Below are positions 44,601-54,107 of a stretch of 64,000 nt of DNA, piece after piece. The position numbers were made by a program, and so were the translations under genes. The DNA comes from Micropterus salmoides (taxonomy: Eukaryota > Chordata > Actinopteri > Centrarchiformes > Centrarchidae): the NCBI RefSeq assembly GCF_014851395.1, contig NW_024044348.1, positions 22,152,390 through 22,216,389 of the forward strand, read 5' to 3'. The notes under the pieces are model-generated. The model saw nothing but the letters and a program-made list of their open reading frames with translations, was not told the origin of the DNA and made no database searches. Every line of letters begins with the position of its first letter. The first letter of the stretch is position 1.

Positions 44601-45687
44601 GACGACGGGTCAAGCAGGCCACTGTAAAAACAATAGCCCCGTATATCCTTTACACGACTGGTTAGCATCAAAGGCTGCCAAGACGCTTAAATGCCCAACA
44701 AATCAAGAGTGCAGTCTTTATTTTTAACTGCTTGGGAAGTGAAATGTTTTTGCTGTTAAATTTATTAGTATAGCATGGGCTATCAGCAGGATGGAATAAT
44801 ACCAATTAATTTGTCAGCTTTCTCTTTGTTATTAAATTAACTCATCTGCTGTTTATGGTGCCTTGGCTCAGAGCAGGGCTTTTGTTTGTTGTGTGACACT
44901 CCTCCTCTTTCAGCCTAACTGAACCTGTCTGGTTTTGTGTCTTCAGCTGGACACCGAAAAGCTAGAGAAGATCCCTATCCTGAAGACGCTGCGTGCTCTG
45001 GAAGAACAGGCTGGAAAGGATGTAACGCTCGGGGCGGCGCCTCCTGCAGCAGAACCCGGTCTGCTGACCGGTCAACCTAAAAGGCAAACCAGACGGAGGC
45101 CAAGGAGGAACACGCAGCAGGACGCTGAGGGAGATTTTAAACAGGAGAAAAGAGCCGAGTCTGAACAGAAAGCCAGACAGCACCCAGCTAGAGTGAGAAA
45201 AGAAAGCAGAGGAGACGGTGGGGGTGGTAAACAGGGAGAAATCGTCGAGAGAGGAAAGGGAAGAAGTGGAGGGAATGTCAAGGAGAAGGGCCCCGAGGAG
45301 GTTGGAAGTGAAGTCGTGTCTCAGCGTAAGCTCCCTCTTAGTGTGACCACAGTTTATCTGGGGGGAATCCCTGCTGGACTGCGTGTTAGTGAGCTGAAAA
45401 CTGCTCTCAGAGAGAGGGAGGCTGCCCCACTGAGGCTCACCTGGCAGGGAGCTCAACACAGGGCCTTCCTGGACTACAGTGACCCTGAGGCTGCAGAGCA
45501 GGCCCTGGAGGCTCTGCAGGGTCTCAGTCTGAATGGTCACAGTCTGCAGGCTGAGCTGGCCAAGAGCCAGCGGGGAGGCAAGAGGTCCGGGCAGTCCAAT
45601 CGGAGACCAAGACCATCAACAGCTCCGAAATCTAAATCTGCACCACCAGATACTGAGAGTGATACCAATGAAATGACTGAGCAGTAA
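38586..45687 (+). CDS. mthfsd: methenyltetrahydrofolate synthetase domain-containing protein
   Basis: Exons: alternative firsts 38586-38613 or 38791-38818, then 38977-39080, 39902-40015, 40074-40187, 40460-40573, 42246-42336, 42886-42998, 43402-43527, 44947-45687. Every junction keeps the frame. With one first exon and one of the two 114-nt exons the product has 476 residues, longer than human MTHFSD (about 383) because of a basic, low-complexity linker in the last exon. N-terminal two thirds: a 5-formyl-THF cyclo-ligase-like fold (KTLLVPTPRLRTGLFN, VDLVVVGSVAVSEKGFRIGK, GEGFADLEYGMM, VVTIVHDCQVVD). C-terminus: an RNA-recognition motif (TTVYLGGIPAGLRVSELKTA to LNGHSLQAELAK). Family members are thought to bind RNA; enzyme activity is uncertain. 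The gene runs tail-to-tail with foxf1 as in mammals. Confidence 0.92.
38791..38818 (+). CDS. mthfsd: mthfsd first exon, copy 2
   Basis: 28 coding bases: METVIQIIV plus one base, before a strong donor GTAAGT. Same length, phase and surrounding sequence (CATTAACATAATGGAG) as copy 1, and closer to exon 2 (158 bp). Which copy is used cannot be told from sequence; either gives an open protein. Confidence 0.65.
38977..39080 (+). CDS. mthfsd: mthfsd exon 2
   Basis: It encodes GASKWDIRQKIWDYIEENNL and ANFPRPVHNRIPNFK. Phase bookkeeping and the human protein (NFK followed by GS) put the donor after AAG, where the intron begins GCAGGT, a GC-AG intron. The next GT, four bases on, would break the frame. 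Confidence 0.88.
39902..40015 (+). CDS. mthfsd: mthfsd exon 3a (duplicated 38-codon exon, diverged copy)
   Basis: 38 codons in phase 0: GAIQACDKLADLQEFKSSQR, then VKVNPDRPQQQARFVTLE. Clean acceptor GGCCAG and donor GTAAGT. Same length, phase and pattern as the following exon (GAxxACxxxxxLQxF, VKVxPDxP), but less like human MTHFSD. Confidence 0.75.
40074..40187 (+). CDS. mthfsd: mthfsd exon 3b (duplicated 38-codon exon, conserved copy)
   Basis: 38 codons in phase 0: GAFTACARVSELQGFTQTAE, then VKVDPDKPLEGARLAVLQ. VKVDPDKPLEG is the wording of the human protein, so this is the orthologous exon. Only 58 bp of intron separate it from exon 3a. Confidence 0.88.
40460..40573 (+). CDS. mthfsd: mthfsd exon 4
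   Basis: 38 codons in phase 0: AQKTLLVPTPRLRTGLFNNI, then TPPQGANKEQLRICSSSQ. LVPTPRLRTG is a conserved core strand and loop of the cyclo-ligase-like fold. The Tc1 insertion starts 24 bp after its donor. Confidence 0.9.
40598..42143 (+). mobile_element. Tc1-like transposon, dead copy, in a mthfsd intron
   Basis: The 1,546-bp element is bordered by TA (40596-40597 and 42144-42145) with long inverted arms of about 210 bp beginning CAGTGCCTTGC. The arms have many differences from each other, so it is older than the copy at 14381. It is a different subfamily: ends, spacer and transposase all differ. It sits in the intron between exons 4 and 5 in the same sense as mthfsd. Confidence 0.92.
40989..41940 (+). 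pseudogene. Tc1 transposase pseudogene
   Basis: It starts MKNKEHTRQVRDTVVEKFKA with a helix-turn-helix pair (GYKKISQALNIPRSTVHAII) and GRP AT-hook-like residues. After YGRVARR a deletion removes most of the helix before VLWSDETKIELF and shifts the frame. QQDNDPKHKAK is present. At LNPI a 2-base loss removes the catalytic glutamate of the PIE motif and shifts the frame again; the remaining C-terminus follows in another frame up to a TAA at about 41940. Confidence 0.85.
42246..42336 (+). CDS. mthfsd: mthfsd exon 5
   Basis: It encodes GLKDFSVPVGLDAKMKVDLV and VVGSVAVSEK plus one base. Acceptor CCTACAG, donor GTAGAG. Confidence 0.9.
42886..42998 (+). CDS. mthfsd: mthfsd exon 6
   Basis: It completes glycine, then reads FRIGKGEGFADLEYGMMASI and GAVSESTVVVTIVHDCQ. 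G(R)xGxGEGxADxE is the most conserved signature of this fold. The exon ends in phase 0. Confidence 0.92.
43402..43527 (+). CDS. mthfsd: mthfsd exon 7
   Basis: 42 codons in phase 0, VVDIPEELVESHDLTVDYIL followed by TPTRVIKTDCQIPKPQGIIW, closing the catalytic-like domain. Confidence 0.92.
44947..45687 (+). CDS. mthfsd: mthfsd exon 8 (linker, RNA-recognition motif, stop)
   Basis: 246 codons and a TAA stop. First LEKIPILKTLRALEEQAGKD, then a basic and glutamate-rich linker of about 110 residues with RRRPRRN- and RGKGRSGGN-like stretches, then one RRM (TTVYLGGIP as RNP2-like strand; HRAFLDYSDPEAAEQAL as RNP1-like) and a basic tail. The strand-1 and strand-3 aromatic positions hold Y and F. The linker is much longer than in human. 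Confidence 0.92.
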   Translation: MDTEKLEKIPILKTLRALEEQAGKDVTLGAAPPAAEPGLLTGQPKRQTRRRPRRNTQQDAEGDFKQEKRAESEQKARQHPARVRKESRGDGGGGKQGEIVERGKGRSGGNVKEKGPEEVGSEVVSQRKLPLSVTTVYLGGIPAGLRVSELKTALREREAAPLRLTWQGAQHRAFLDYSDPEAAEQALEALQGLSLNGHSLQAELAKSQRGGKRSGQSNRRPRPSTAPKSKSAPPDTESDTNEMTEQ

Positions 45688-48600
45688 TAACAATAGGCAA
45701 TACGCAGCCCAACAAGTATTTATTGTGGAGCTACGTTAAATGCCTTAAGAGTAGTTTCTTTGTAATATTTCTGGATTTATTACAAGTTGACCTCACTTAT
45801 ATGAACCATCTGAAGTAACTGCTAAGGCTAATGCACTTCACAATATCTGATTAAAATATGCAACTGCTGAATCCCAGCATCATAAAGCATTGCATTAGAA
45901 AAGTATTTTGTTCATACCAGTTCACTATATTAACAATACATCTATGTGCCTTGTTTATTCACACACCCCTCCTGGTCTGGGTGCCCAGAGCCTTCATTTC
46001 TTGAAGGTGCTTTTTTGGGTAATTGTTAGAGTTAGTTATTTCCCTTTCTAACCATAGACCCTACAATCTTTTGTTAAAATACACATTTTATTTCCACAAC
46101 CAACAGCAATTACCTCCTCTAAGAAGGTCATATTTTCACACCTATTTGTCTTCTTGTTGGTTATTTCTAAAACTATTAACTAAGGCCATGGGCTTAAGAA
46201 GTAGTTTTTGTTGCGGATAGCGCCGCTTTGTGGTCGTCATTCACCTCATACAGTCCTTATGATTCCTGGCCCATTAAGCCTAGTATTAAAATTGGCCTAA
46301 CATTTTATTTATCCATATAAGCCCCACCCATTTCTGACCACACATATCTTCCACCATTTTGAATTGTTTTGCAAAATACACCTTTCACTACTAATTTCAC
46401 ATACATTTTATCCAATCTTCACAAATTCTGCACCATTTGAATGACCCTAGAAACATTTTTTTCCCACATCTTATTGCCAAATTGTGAAAAAGTTGAGGCC
46501 CATTTGACATAAATTGCCATTATTCTTGATTATATTGTTTAGTTTCATCCAAATTTAGAAGACGTGAACATATTAGCAAATTGTTATGCAATTTTGATTA
46601 CAGACTGCAGCAATAAGATGCATTAGTCATGATTGAGAATTTCAACTCATCCTTGCACATAGGGTGTAGGCATTCTCTAAAAATTAACATGATTGGCTCA
46701 GTGTACTTTGACAAAGATCTGGATCTACATGCAGATTATAAACCTGTAAACCTACTTTATTTAATGATGTTAGTTAGTGCAGCCTTGTTGGAGTTACGCT
46801 TTTTGATTTCTGCTTGTTTACTGTACTTTGTACTTAAGTTTTTTTTTATCAGAATATTTTGGAAATAGACATTTAAACAGATATTAGAACCATTTATTAA
46901 TATTGATATATTCATGGCATATTGTCTGGCTAGGTCAGTTTGAGAATGAAGCCATTCTCACATTTAAGATATGCTACCATGAACTGTTCTAGTGTTAATG
47001 CATCTGTTTGTAACACATTCTCTACTAAAGCGTCTGGCTGTACTTGCCGTCTTGGTGTCTTTTGTTTTTAACAACACTGTGCAGACTCTTACTGTTTTTG
47101 AGAAATATGTGAAGGATGATGCGTCTTCACATCATTTTCTGCTTTTAAAAATGATGATTGCATCTTTTGGGCATTAGACTGCAAACTTTGAAAACACCCA
47201 ACTCCTACGTTGTTGATGTCCAGTTGTAACAAGTCCAGTGTGTTACCCCTCAAACAATCCTTACAAATAACACAGATTCTACTTCTGAATAGTCAGTAAT
47301 TAACGGGGAAAAGTTAAACTTATGCATGATATCTTAGAACACTGATCGGATTTTGGCAAAATTCAGAGAGCTGATGGATCTCACAAATAAAAAGCCAGTG
47401 TTTAACTGGTCAACCTTTTAAACTTTAAATTAATTTATCTGTTACATTAATGAATTAGAGCAAATTTGGAATATGCATCCAGCTATTGTTCTCTTGATTG
47501 GTAACGCACATCATTTAGAGTGACCATTGTTTCCTTGTTTTGAAAAATGTAGTAGCCCAGGTTGGCTGTCAAACAGAACAAGAGATGAACTCAAACTAAA
47601 ATATATACTAAGAGGATCATACGCACACAAGCCACTCATCCAGACTTAAGCACCCATTAACCTGCATCTTGTTTTCTGTAATGTCATAATTGTATCAATC
47701 TGTGTTTCTGCACAGAAGTTACCTGGTAACTGATCACTCTCCTGTCAGTCTGCACTGCAAGTGTCCTGTTTTAACTGATTGTATTGAGACACAAGCACAT
47801 AGCATGTCTGTCTGCACAGAGCAGACCTCAGGCTTTTTATGGCGCTGTCATCCAGGCCTGGCAAAGGGAACAGCTGTGGAGCCCAATCTCACTCCCTCAG
47901 CCCCGCCAGAGCACTGAACCTCGGCAAATGTCATCAGTTTGTTAATGTCCTGTTCCAATTCTGTTGAGCCTGTTACCCTTGTGCTCCATGGTATGCTCAT
48001 TTTACTGGGGTTCAGTCAGTGGTCATGTTGTGAGATTTCAAAGCTACACAAGTATTAAAACACAGCAGGTTGCAGCATCAAGTACAGATATGTACGCGCC
48101 TTAACAGCATTACTTACAGAATAAAAGTAACAATAAGACCTCTAAATTACAGTTTAGTTACTTTGTCTAATCTGACTGAGTGAACTATGTGAATGCTCAC
48201 AAAATAGATTTCTGCCCACCATATTTTTCTACATTAAGAGCACCTGATATTAATTTTAACACCACAGAGAAACTGAAACTAAGAGAACCTAAAATCCAAG
48301 ATGCCTTCACTTTTGCATTTTTCTCATCCAATTAATATTACTTGCAAGAGCCTTAAAATGCAGCCTTCTCATGTAACTAAGTTATAAATAATAAGGAATA
48401 CAATGAAGATTATTTAGGATTGGTTCATGTGTCTTTTGTAATATTCTGTTATATAACTAGTGGCTATGTTTTTCCATGGTGTGATAAGACATATATTATT
48501 TTTGTGTGCTCAGTTGTTGATGTTCAGTTGCATTTTATTCCCATCTCTCTGCTTTCCATTTTGATGTCTCTGTAATATTTAAAAACAAGGGTGTTTTTAA

Positions 48601-48688
48601 GAGGAGAAATAAATATTTCACCTGCACATAATCCCTTTTTATACTTTATGTAAAAACCCATTGAATATTTTTTTCTCTTTAGATATTG

Positions 48689-48738
48689 ATAGTCCATCCA
48701 TCCATCGTCAACCGCTTATCCTGCGTACAGGGTCGGGG
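48689..48738 (-). mobile_element. RTE-like LINE tail with short target duplication
   Basis: Same sequence as the insert at 33730 (TCCATCCATCGTCAACCG, then TTATCCTG and TACAGGGTCG). GATATTG occurs on both sides (48682-48688 and 48739-48745). It is a second, independent, extremely short retroposition product of the same family. Confidence 0.65.
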
Positions 48739-50202
48739 GATATTGTAAGTCTGGGATGTTTATTTTCTTAAAGCCAATATTTTTTTGTGTGTGTAGATTG
48801 TTAGAAATGTATTCCTCTTGGGCAACCCTGAGCTATTCACCAGATCAACCCTTTGGACAAAATGCTTTAGAGGAAAACAGCTGTAGGCCTACCAGAGCCA
48901 TGCTGCAGGTTTTCATCCTGTAACCAAACGTGGGTGAGATCTCTGCCTCTGATTTGTTACGCCTTTAATTGCTGAGCCCACTGTCGTTATGTAGAGGGCA
49001 TAATACCAATGACTTTTTAAAAACATTTGTTTTAAATCTTTAATCAATTAATCCTTGTTTTATGGGAAATCAGATTTGTTCATTTAATGTTAGTTTACAA
49101 TAACAGACATGACCTGCTCCAAAACAGACTGCTATGCTGGTTAAACTGTCAGACTTTGGCCTCAATCATTTATTGCATTGTAACAAGACACCACTGTGAT
49201 ATTCAGCATATTTCTGTGGTGTGGACCTTACATCGTTTTACATTTTCGCCTTCAGTATCACGAAATGTTTACTAAATTAAAACCATATGCACTCAGTTTA
49301 CCCTCATTTTTAGTTTGGTTTAATTAATCAATTGCAAGTCTAACGTCTACATGTATATATGAATCCTGTCGAATTACGATAAATGTTGTGATGTTTCTGT
49401 TTTTGGGGGGAAAAAAAGAAATGACCCATCAGCTTGACCTGAGATCTACAGACATTAACATAGTGGGACATTCATTTGCAGTGTCCGGAAACATTTCCCG
49501 TGAATTGTGGTTGTGTGATGAAATCGAAATAAGCCTATGTATTTTGTGGATTTAGGCTTAAACAGCCCAACAGATATATTTTATTTCTTACAAAGGGTTT
49601 GCTGTAATATAGCCTAAAGATTAGCCCTCATTGATGGACCCTTGCTAATATTCCTAACAATATATAAGTATACAGTGCTGAAAGTAATGGTCTACATATA
49701 TCTAACACAAACGACATAACAGTGCTTACAATATATCCTCAATTTTCATTTTAAAACAAATAACAAGCGTCCTGACAAATATTGCCAATAAAGCATATAC
49801 CTCCTTGGCCAATTCGCCTGAAATTAAAATATGTAGGCCTACAGAATAAATAAAAAGTTGCGCTTATAGGCTATTCAAAAAGTGCCTTCATCATTTTTAT
49901 ACAGTATACATGGACATGTCCTATATGTGATGCCCGTAATCGTTCATTTCAAAATTCAACGCTGGTATGAAAGTCCCCAAAAAAGAGCCTCGGTCTAATT
50001 TGTCAAAGAAAAGTAAAACGTTCAGACGGAGAAAATGGACGTGTGCATTTTTACATTGGCCTACTTTAACAAGAAGATTAAACATTAACAAAAGTATGAA
50101 GTGGTAGTCATCCGCTCTGCAGGACTAAGTACCAAACAGCAGCAGGGTTTCATACAGCCAGTCTTTACCCCGCTGGCCGATGTTGATGGCATGAAAAAGT
50201 TT

Positions 50203-50234
50203 TTATTATTATATATTATTATTATTATTATTAT
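50203..50234. repeat. (ATT)n microsatellite
   Basis: ATT units interrupted by ATAT, about 225 bp beyond the foxf1 stop codon, probably inside its 3' UTR. Confidence 0.85.
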
Positions 50235-50458
50235 GTGGTTGTTTTGTGATTGGCCTGTCTCCGTGTCTTTGTCGCTGTGTAGAAAAGTACAGAAAAGTAG
50301 TCCGGTCTGCTTGAAGCAGGGCGCACTCTCCGGGGCCGGGGCAGGCCTCTCTGTCTCGCAGTGGTTATTTTACTCGTTTGTTCTCGTTTCTGTTCACTCT
50401 GCTACATGGCTCAAGTCTGTGACGCCGTCCTCTGGTCTGCAGATTGTCCGTGGAGGCA

Positions 50459-50622
50459 TCACATGACACAGGGCTTGATGTCCTGGTAGGCGACCTGTTG
50501 GTGGTGGTAGTAAGAGCCGCTGCTCGGTGAATGCATCGCCGAGGACGTCATGGCGTTGAACGAGAAGACGAACTCCTTTCGGTCACACATGCTTGGAGAC
50601 TGGGAATGGTACCGAGGAATAC
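50459..50622 (-). CDS. foxf1: foxf1 exon 2
   Basis: Acceptor CTTCACAG. It reads IPRYHSQSPSMCDRKEFVFS, FNAMTSSAMHSPSSGSYYHH and the conserved C-terminus ending in DIKPCVM. Stop TGA at 50459-50461. It is too short to show as a separate long frame. Confidence 0.95.
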
Positions 50623-50920
50623 CTGTGAAGAGGTAGTTTAAAATATATATTAAGTATACATGGTCTACAAAACTATGTAAACCTCATTGTAGGCCAACTG
50701 ACGGAGGTTTAATGAGACTTTGACAATCCTGAGAAAGCTGTTTGAAGCTCTGAATAAAATATCTAAGAATAATAGAATTATTATAACATTTAGATAAATA
50801 CTTGTGTACGTATTAAGTGGTTGTCATTCTTTTGTCAAGCGGTTGTCAGTCCTCTAAGAGCAGTCTTAGCCTTGAATTTGATATTGTGGATCTAGTAGTA
50901 GTCATAAAAGACGTCTTAAC

Positions 50921-50956
<36 letters not shown>

Positions 50957-52886
50957 TAATAATATATTCATATATTCATATTTGTCGTGGTAACTTGAAA
51001 CAGACATGTTAAATTAAACTCTTTTTTCAACACCTGTTTTATGGTATTTTTTGTTAAAGGAAGCTCTACTATATCTTCATCCTTTTTTAAGATAAATTCA
51101 GTATTTCATTTGTAGAGGCCGGATGTAGAGCTTTCCTCTACATATGTATATTCCGCACGGACCCGAAGTCCATTTAGCAAGCAAGATTAAGATTGTCAAA
51201 GGGGGAGGCGGGCTCGCAGGGCTAATTGACAGTGGCCCTCTTGCACGCCAGTCCCGGAGGACTCAGGGCCTCGGGGCTAGGCAGGCTGGCCCTAACCGCG
51301 CTTGTTTTTCTTGCCCGGAGATTGGCACGGCTGTAAAGTTTTCTAGATAGGCTCTCCCTGTCCTCTCGTGCCTATTTTTCTAACCACTTCCAGAAACTGA
51401 AAACGTGCGAGTTTGAACCCCCCTGATATCTGGGTTTTATTTTGGAGTTCTGTTTGCTACTCTATTTAAGTGGGTGCATGACAATGACGAAGCTTAATTT
51501 TCGTGGGAGAAAATACGTGGTTTCTTTAAGTTGCATCATTTCCCTCAATGGCCTTGATGTCTTTTGTAACCTACACTATATATAAGCAAGTGTTTAAGGA
51601 CAGAAAAAAAAATAAAAATACATGCACACTCAAATGAGGTATGTCAGGCTGCGCTATATTTCCATTAGGACCACGTTTGGCATAAGACCATACAAATACT
51701 TGAACAAATACTTTACCCTTAACTACAAATATAATTTAGCCCATAAATGGTTTGGTGTTTAATATTCCTGGATCACATTTCTTTCCATGATTTCACTTTG
51801 TCTATAGGTTTTCTTCATAAATTCCAGTTTTAGACAACATGTTACAGTTTTCGTTTAAGTAGGTCTAGGTACCTATAGGTGAAATAGTACAATCGAGCTT
51901 AGCCTACCTTGTAAATCTGTAGTGCTGTGCCCGTTCTGGTGCAGATAAGGTTGGTCTAGTGAATGTGTGGGCAAGCTCGGTTGCAGCGGGTTGGCACCTG
52001 GATTACATGGAGACAGAGGCTGCTGCTTTATGTAGGAGGCCCCGTTATTCAGCGAGCCCGAGGGGGCCGGAGCCCACGCCGAGGCTGAGCTCGAGTACAC
52101 TGGGTGAGGCTCCATGACTCCTCCGCTGGTGAGCAGGGGGGATGCGGAATTGTCGTGATGGGGATAATCACTGCCAGTGGATCCTGTACAACTTCCCATG
52201 TAGGAATGTCCACTGTTGGCCGACAAGTGTGACATGGTGTGCCCGGACAGACCCATCCCGTCCATGTTACCTGCCAAGTGTCCATTCATCATCCCAATCC
52301 CACTGTCCAGAGACAAGCTGTTGGGCGGACAGGACAGGCCCCCGCCGCTCCCCTGGAAGTTGTAGGACTCGGGGATGTGGTTGAATCCCAGGCCGTTCAT
52401 CATGCTGTACATGGGCTTCAGCGCCTGGCACTTGCGCCTAAAACCCCTGGGTCTCCTTCTGAAGGAGCCTTCCTCGAACATAAACTCGCTAGCTGGGTCG
52501 ATAGTCCAGTAGTGGCCCTTGCCAGGCCGACCGAGGCCTTTGGGCAGCTTAATGAAGCACTCGTTCAGGGACAAGTTGTGACGCACGGAGTTCTTCCATC
52601 CCTGGTAGGAGCCCCTGAAAAACGGGAAGCGGCTCTGCAAGAATTGGTATATTTCACTGAGAGTCAGGCGCTTCGTTGGTGAGCTCTGGATAGCCATCAC
52701 TATTAAAGCTATGTATGAATATGGAGGTTTCTCAGGTCTGCGGATCCCTGCGTTTGTCTTTTTGGTTTTCGTAGTGGAGGAGGCGGTTTCCATCACCCCC
52801 GTCTGTCCGTGCGGCTTCTCCGGAGCAGACATCGGGCTGCTCTGGGCAGGAGTCTGCGCTGGGGGCTGCTGGACCTCTGCCGTCAT
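50459..52886 (-). CDS. foxf1: forkhead box protein F1
   Basis: Two exons, 51908-52886 and 50459-50622 (minus), joined at a G/GT glycine codon; 380 residues, the length usual for fish Foxf1. A forkhead transcription factor of lateral-plate, gut and lung/swim-bladder mesoderm downstream of Hedgehog signalling. Residues 1-50 are Gln/Pro/Ser-rich. The forkhead domain is at about 52-145 with recognition helix WKNSVRHNLSLNECF (97-111) and the basic end SFRRRPRGFRRKCQ. Next come the FOXF-specific MYSMMNGLGFNHIPES block, a Ser/Gly/His/Met-rich activation region with YPHHD and SYIKQQPLSPCNPG, and, from exon 2, SPSMCDRKEFVFSFNAM and the C-terminal QDIKPCVM. All hallmarks are intact. FOXF2 is unlikely because the exon 1 wording and the mthfsd linkage are those of FOXF1. 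Confidence 0.97.
50623..51907 (-). other. foxf1: foxf1 intron
   Basis: 1,285 bp, with an (AAT)n microsatellite at 50921-50955 and a GC-richer block at about 51150-51360 that does not read as coding with splice support. Nothing else was recognised. Confidence 0.75.
50921..50955. repeat. (AAT)n microsatellite
   Basis: About eleven AAT units inside the foxf1 intron, followed by imperfect AATAT repeats. Confidence 0.95.
51908..52886 (-). CDS. foxf1: foxf1 exon 1
   Basis: ATG at 52884-52886 (MTAEVQQPPAQTPAQSS). It contains the whole forkhead domain and ends HSTTDLQ plus one base before donor GTAGGC. The frame stays open past the donor for eleven codons, but the family's C-terminus is encoded by exon 2. 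Confidence 0.96.
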
Positions 52887-54011
52887 TAGTTAAATGTAGT
52901 CTTCGAGATGGCAAACGGAAATTGATGCTTTCCACCTTTCCACCAATAATCACTACAAAGTCGGAAACTAATTCGCTGACATAAAGAGCCAAAAAGAAAA
53001 GATCAGTGGGCAAACTTAACGCAAAAGCCAGAGGCGAGACGGTCTTCTTAACTCTGACTTCTTCCTTTTGAGTCTGTCCTGCAGCAGTCTGAAGCCGTAC
53101 CGCCTTGTACTCAGCGTCCGAAATGGGATAAGGAGCAGAACAGGAGCCGCTTTCCACTTCAGTTGGTGTGTTGTCGTGCGTCCGAGGAGCTCACTTTTTA
53201 CTTATCTGTTGCCATCAGCGCATTGGAAGCTGGATGTCTTGGCCATCCTAATGTTGGGACCCGCCCAGTTCCCTCCTACTCCAGTGGTGGGCTGCAAGCA
53301 AGCACATCTGTGTGCGTTCACTTTCCAGGGACATGTTTTTCCCCCTTCCTTACATTGAAATAGGGAATATATCTCCCATATAGCCTTTAATAACCTTTAT
53401 AGTACTATATACCATAGAATGGAAAAACATTTAATTGGATTATAATATACTGCACCATCACACACTGATAGAAAGTATATTGGCTGGGGCCTTTAGATAC
53501 AGATTTTGATTGCCTTGCTTTCTAATATGACTTTATTTTATTTTTATTCTTATTTTCAACTCGAAATATTGTGATATAAACAGTGTGGAATCACAAGCCT
53601 GCAGTGCAAATAGGATCTCCATATCAGGCTACATGGTTGATGCACCAGCACGGCAAATAGATCACGTTTCTCCATTATTATTAAACTTGAAATAATATAT
53701 GAAACATTTTTAGTGTATGAAAAGCATTTAACAGCAAACATGCCCCTCATATTCAAAACCACCCTCCTGATTTCTGTAAAAGATAGACAGGAACATGGGC
53801 AGGATGTTTATACAGCAAAATGTAAACATTTTCCCTGGCCTTCTTTAAATAAAAAATCAAGCTAAAGCCCCGTTAGATCAGTTAATACTCAATCTGATGC
53901 GTTATGCCCGTCTGTTCGCAGCATCTTGTGTAGATGTTGGACGTTTTTACACATGAATATTGTTTGTGTAATGCAGTCATAATATTTACGCAGAGACGCA
54001 GGAGGAGCGAG
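52887..54011. other. foxf1 5' flank / candidate divergent promoter region
   Basis: It holds the foxf1 5' UTR and core promoter on the minus strand. A TATAAAG occurs on the minus strand at about 53395-53401, some 510 bp before the start codon; use as a TATA box is only a guess. No repeats were seen. Confidence 0.4.
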
Positions 54012-54107
54012 ATGGAGGTTCCGCCGAACTGTGAGCGCAGAAACTCGGACGGGGACTTGAGCTCGACTCCCGCAGGCAGTTTACCATCGAATGATCCAGG
54101 AATGAAG
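54012..54107 (+). CDS. candidate first coding exon of an unrecognised gene, divergent from foxf1
   Basis: An ATG in fair context (GAGATGG) opens 32 codons, MEVPPNCERRNSDGDLSSTP then AGSLPSNDPGMK, ending AAG before a donor-like GTAAAG in phase 0. Composition is GC-richer than the surroundings and the peptide is free of low complexity. I do not recognise the protein and see no partner exon downstream in the window, so a long intron would be required. It could instead be part of a divergent non-coding transcript, as FENDRR is beside mammalian FOXF1, or chance. Confidence 0.3.

Larger units (their letters stand above)
45688..50458. other. convergent intergenic region mthfsd / foxf1
   Basis: 4.8 kb of AT-rich sequence with the 3' UTRs of both genes. 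I see one small LINE tail (48689-48738) and an ATT microsatellite next to foxf1. No exon is supported on either strand. Confidence 0.6.

Noticed and set aside
44962..45540. 192-codon minus-strand frame with Leu/Ser-rich content
   Set aside because: It is antisense to the last mthfsd exon and has no family resemblance or splice support.
52239..52682. 147-codon plus-strand frame
   Set aside because: It lies opposite the foxf1 forkhead domain; high GC and codon structure of the real gene keep the antisense frame open.
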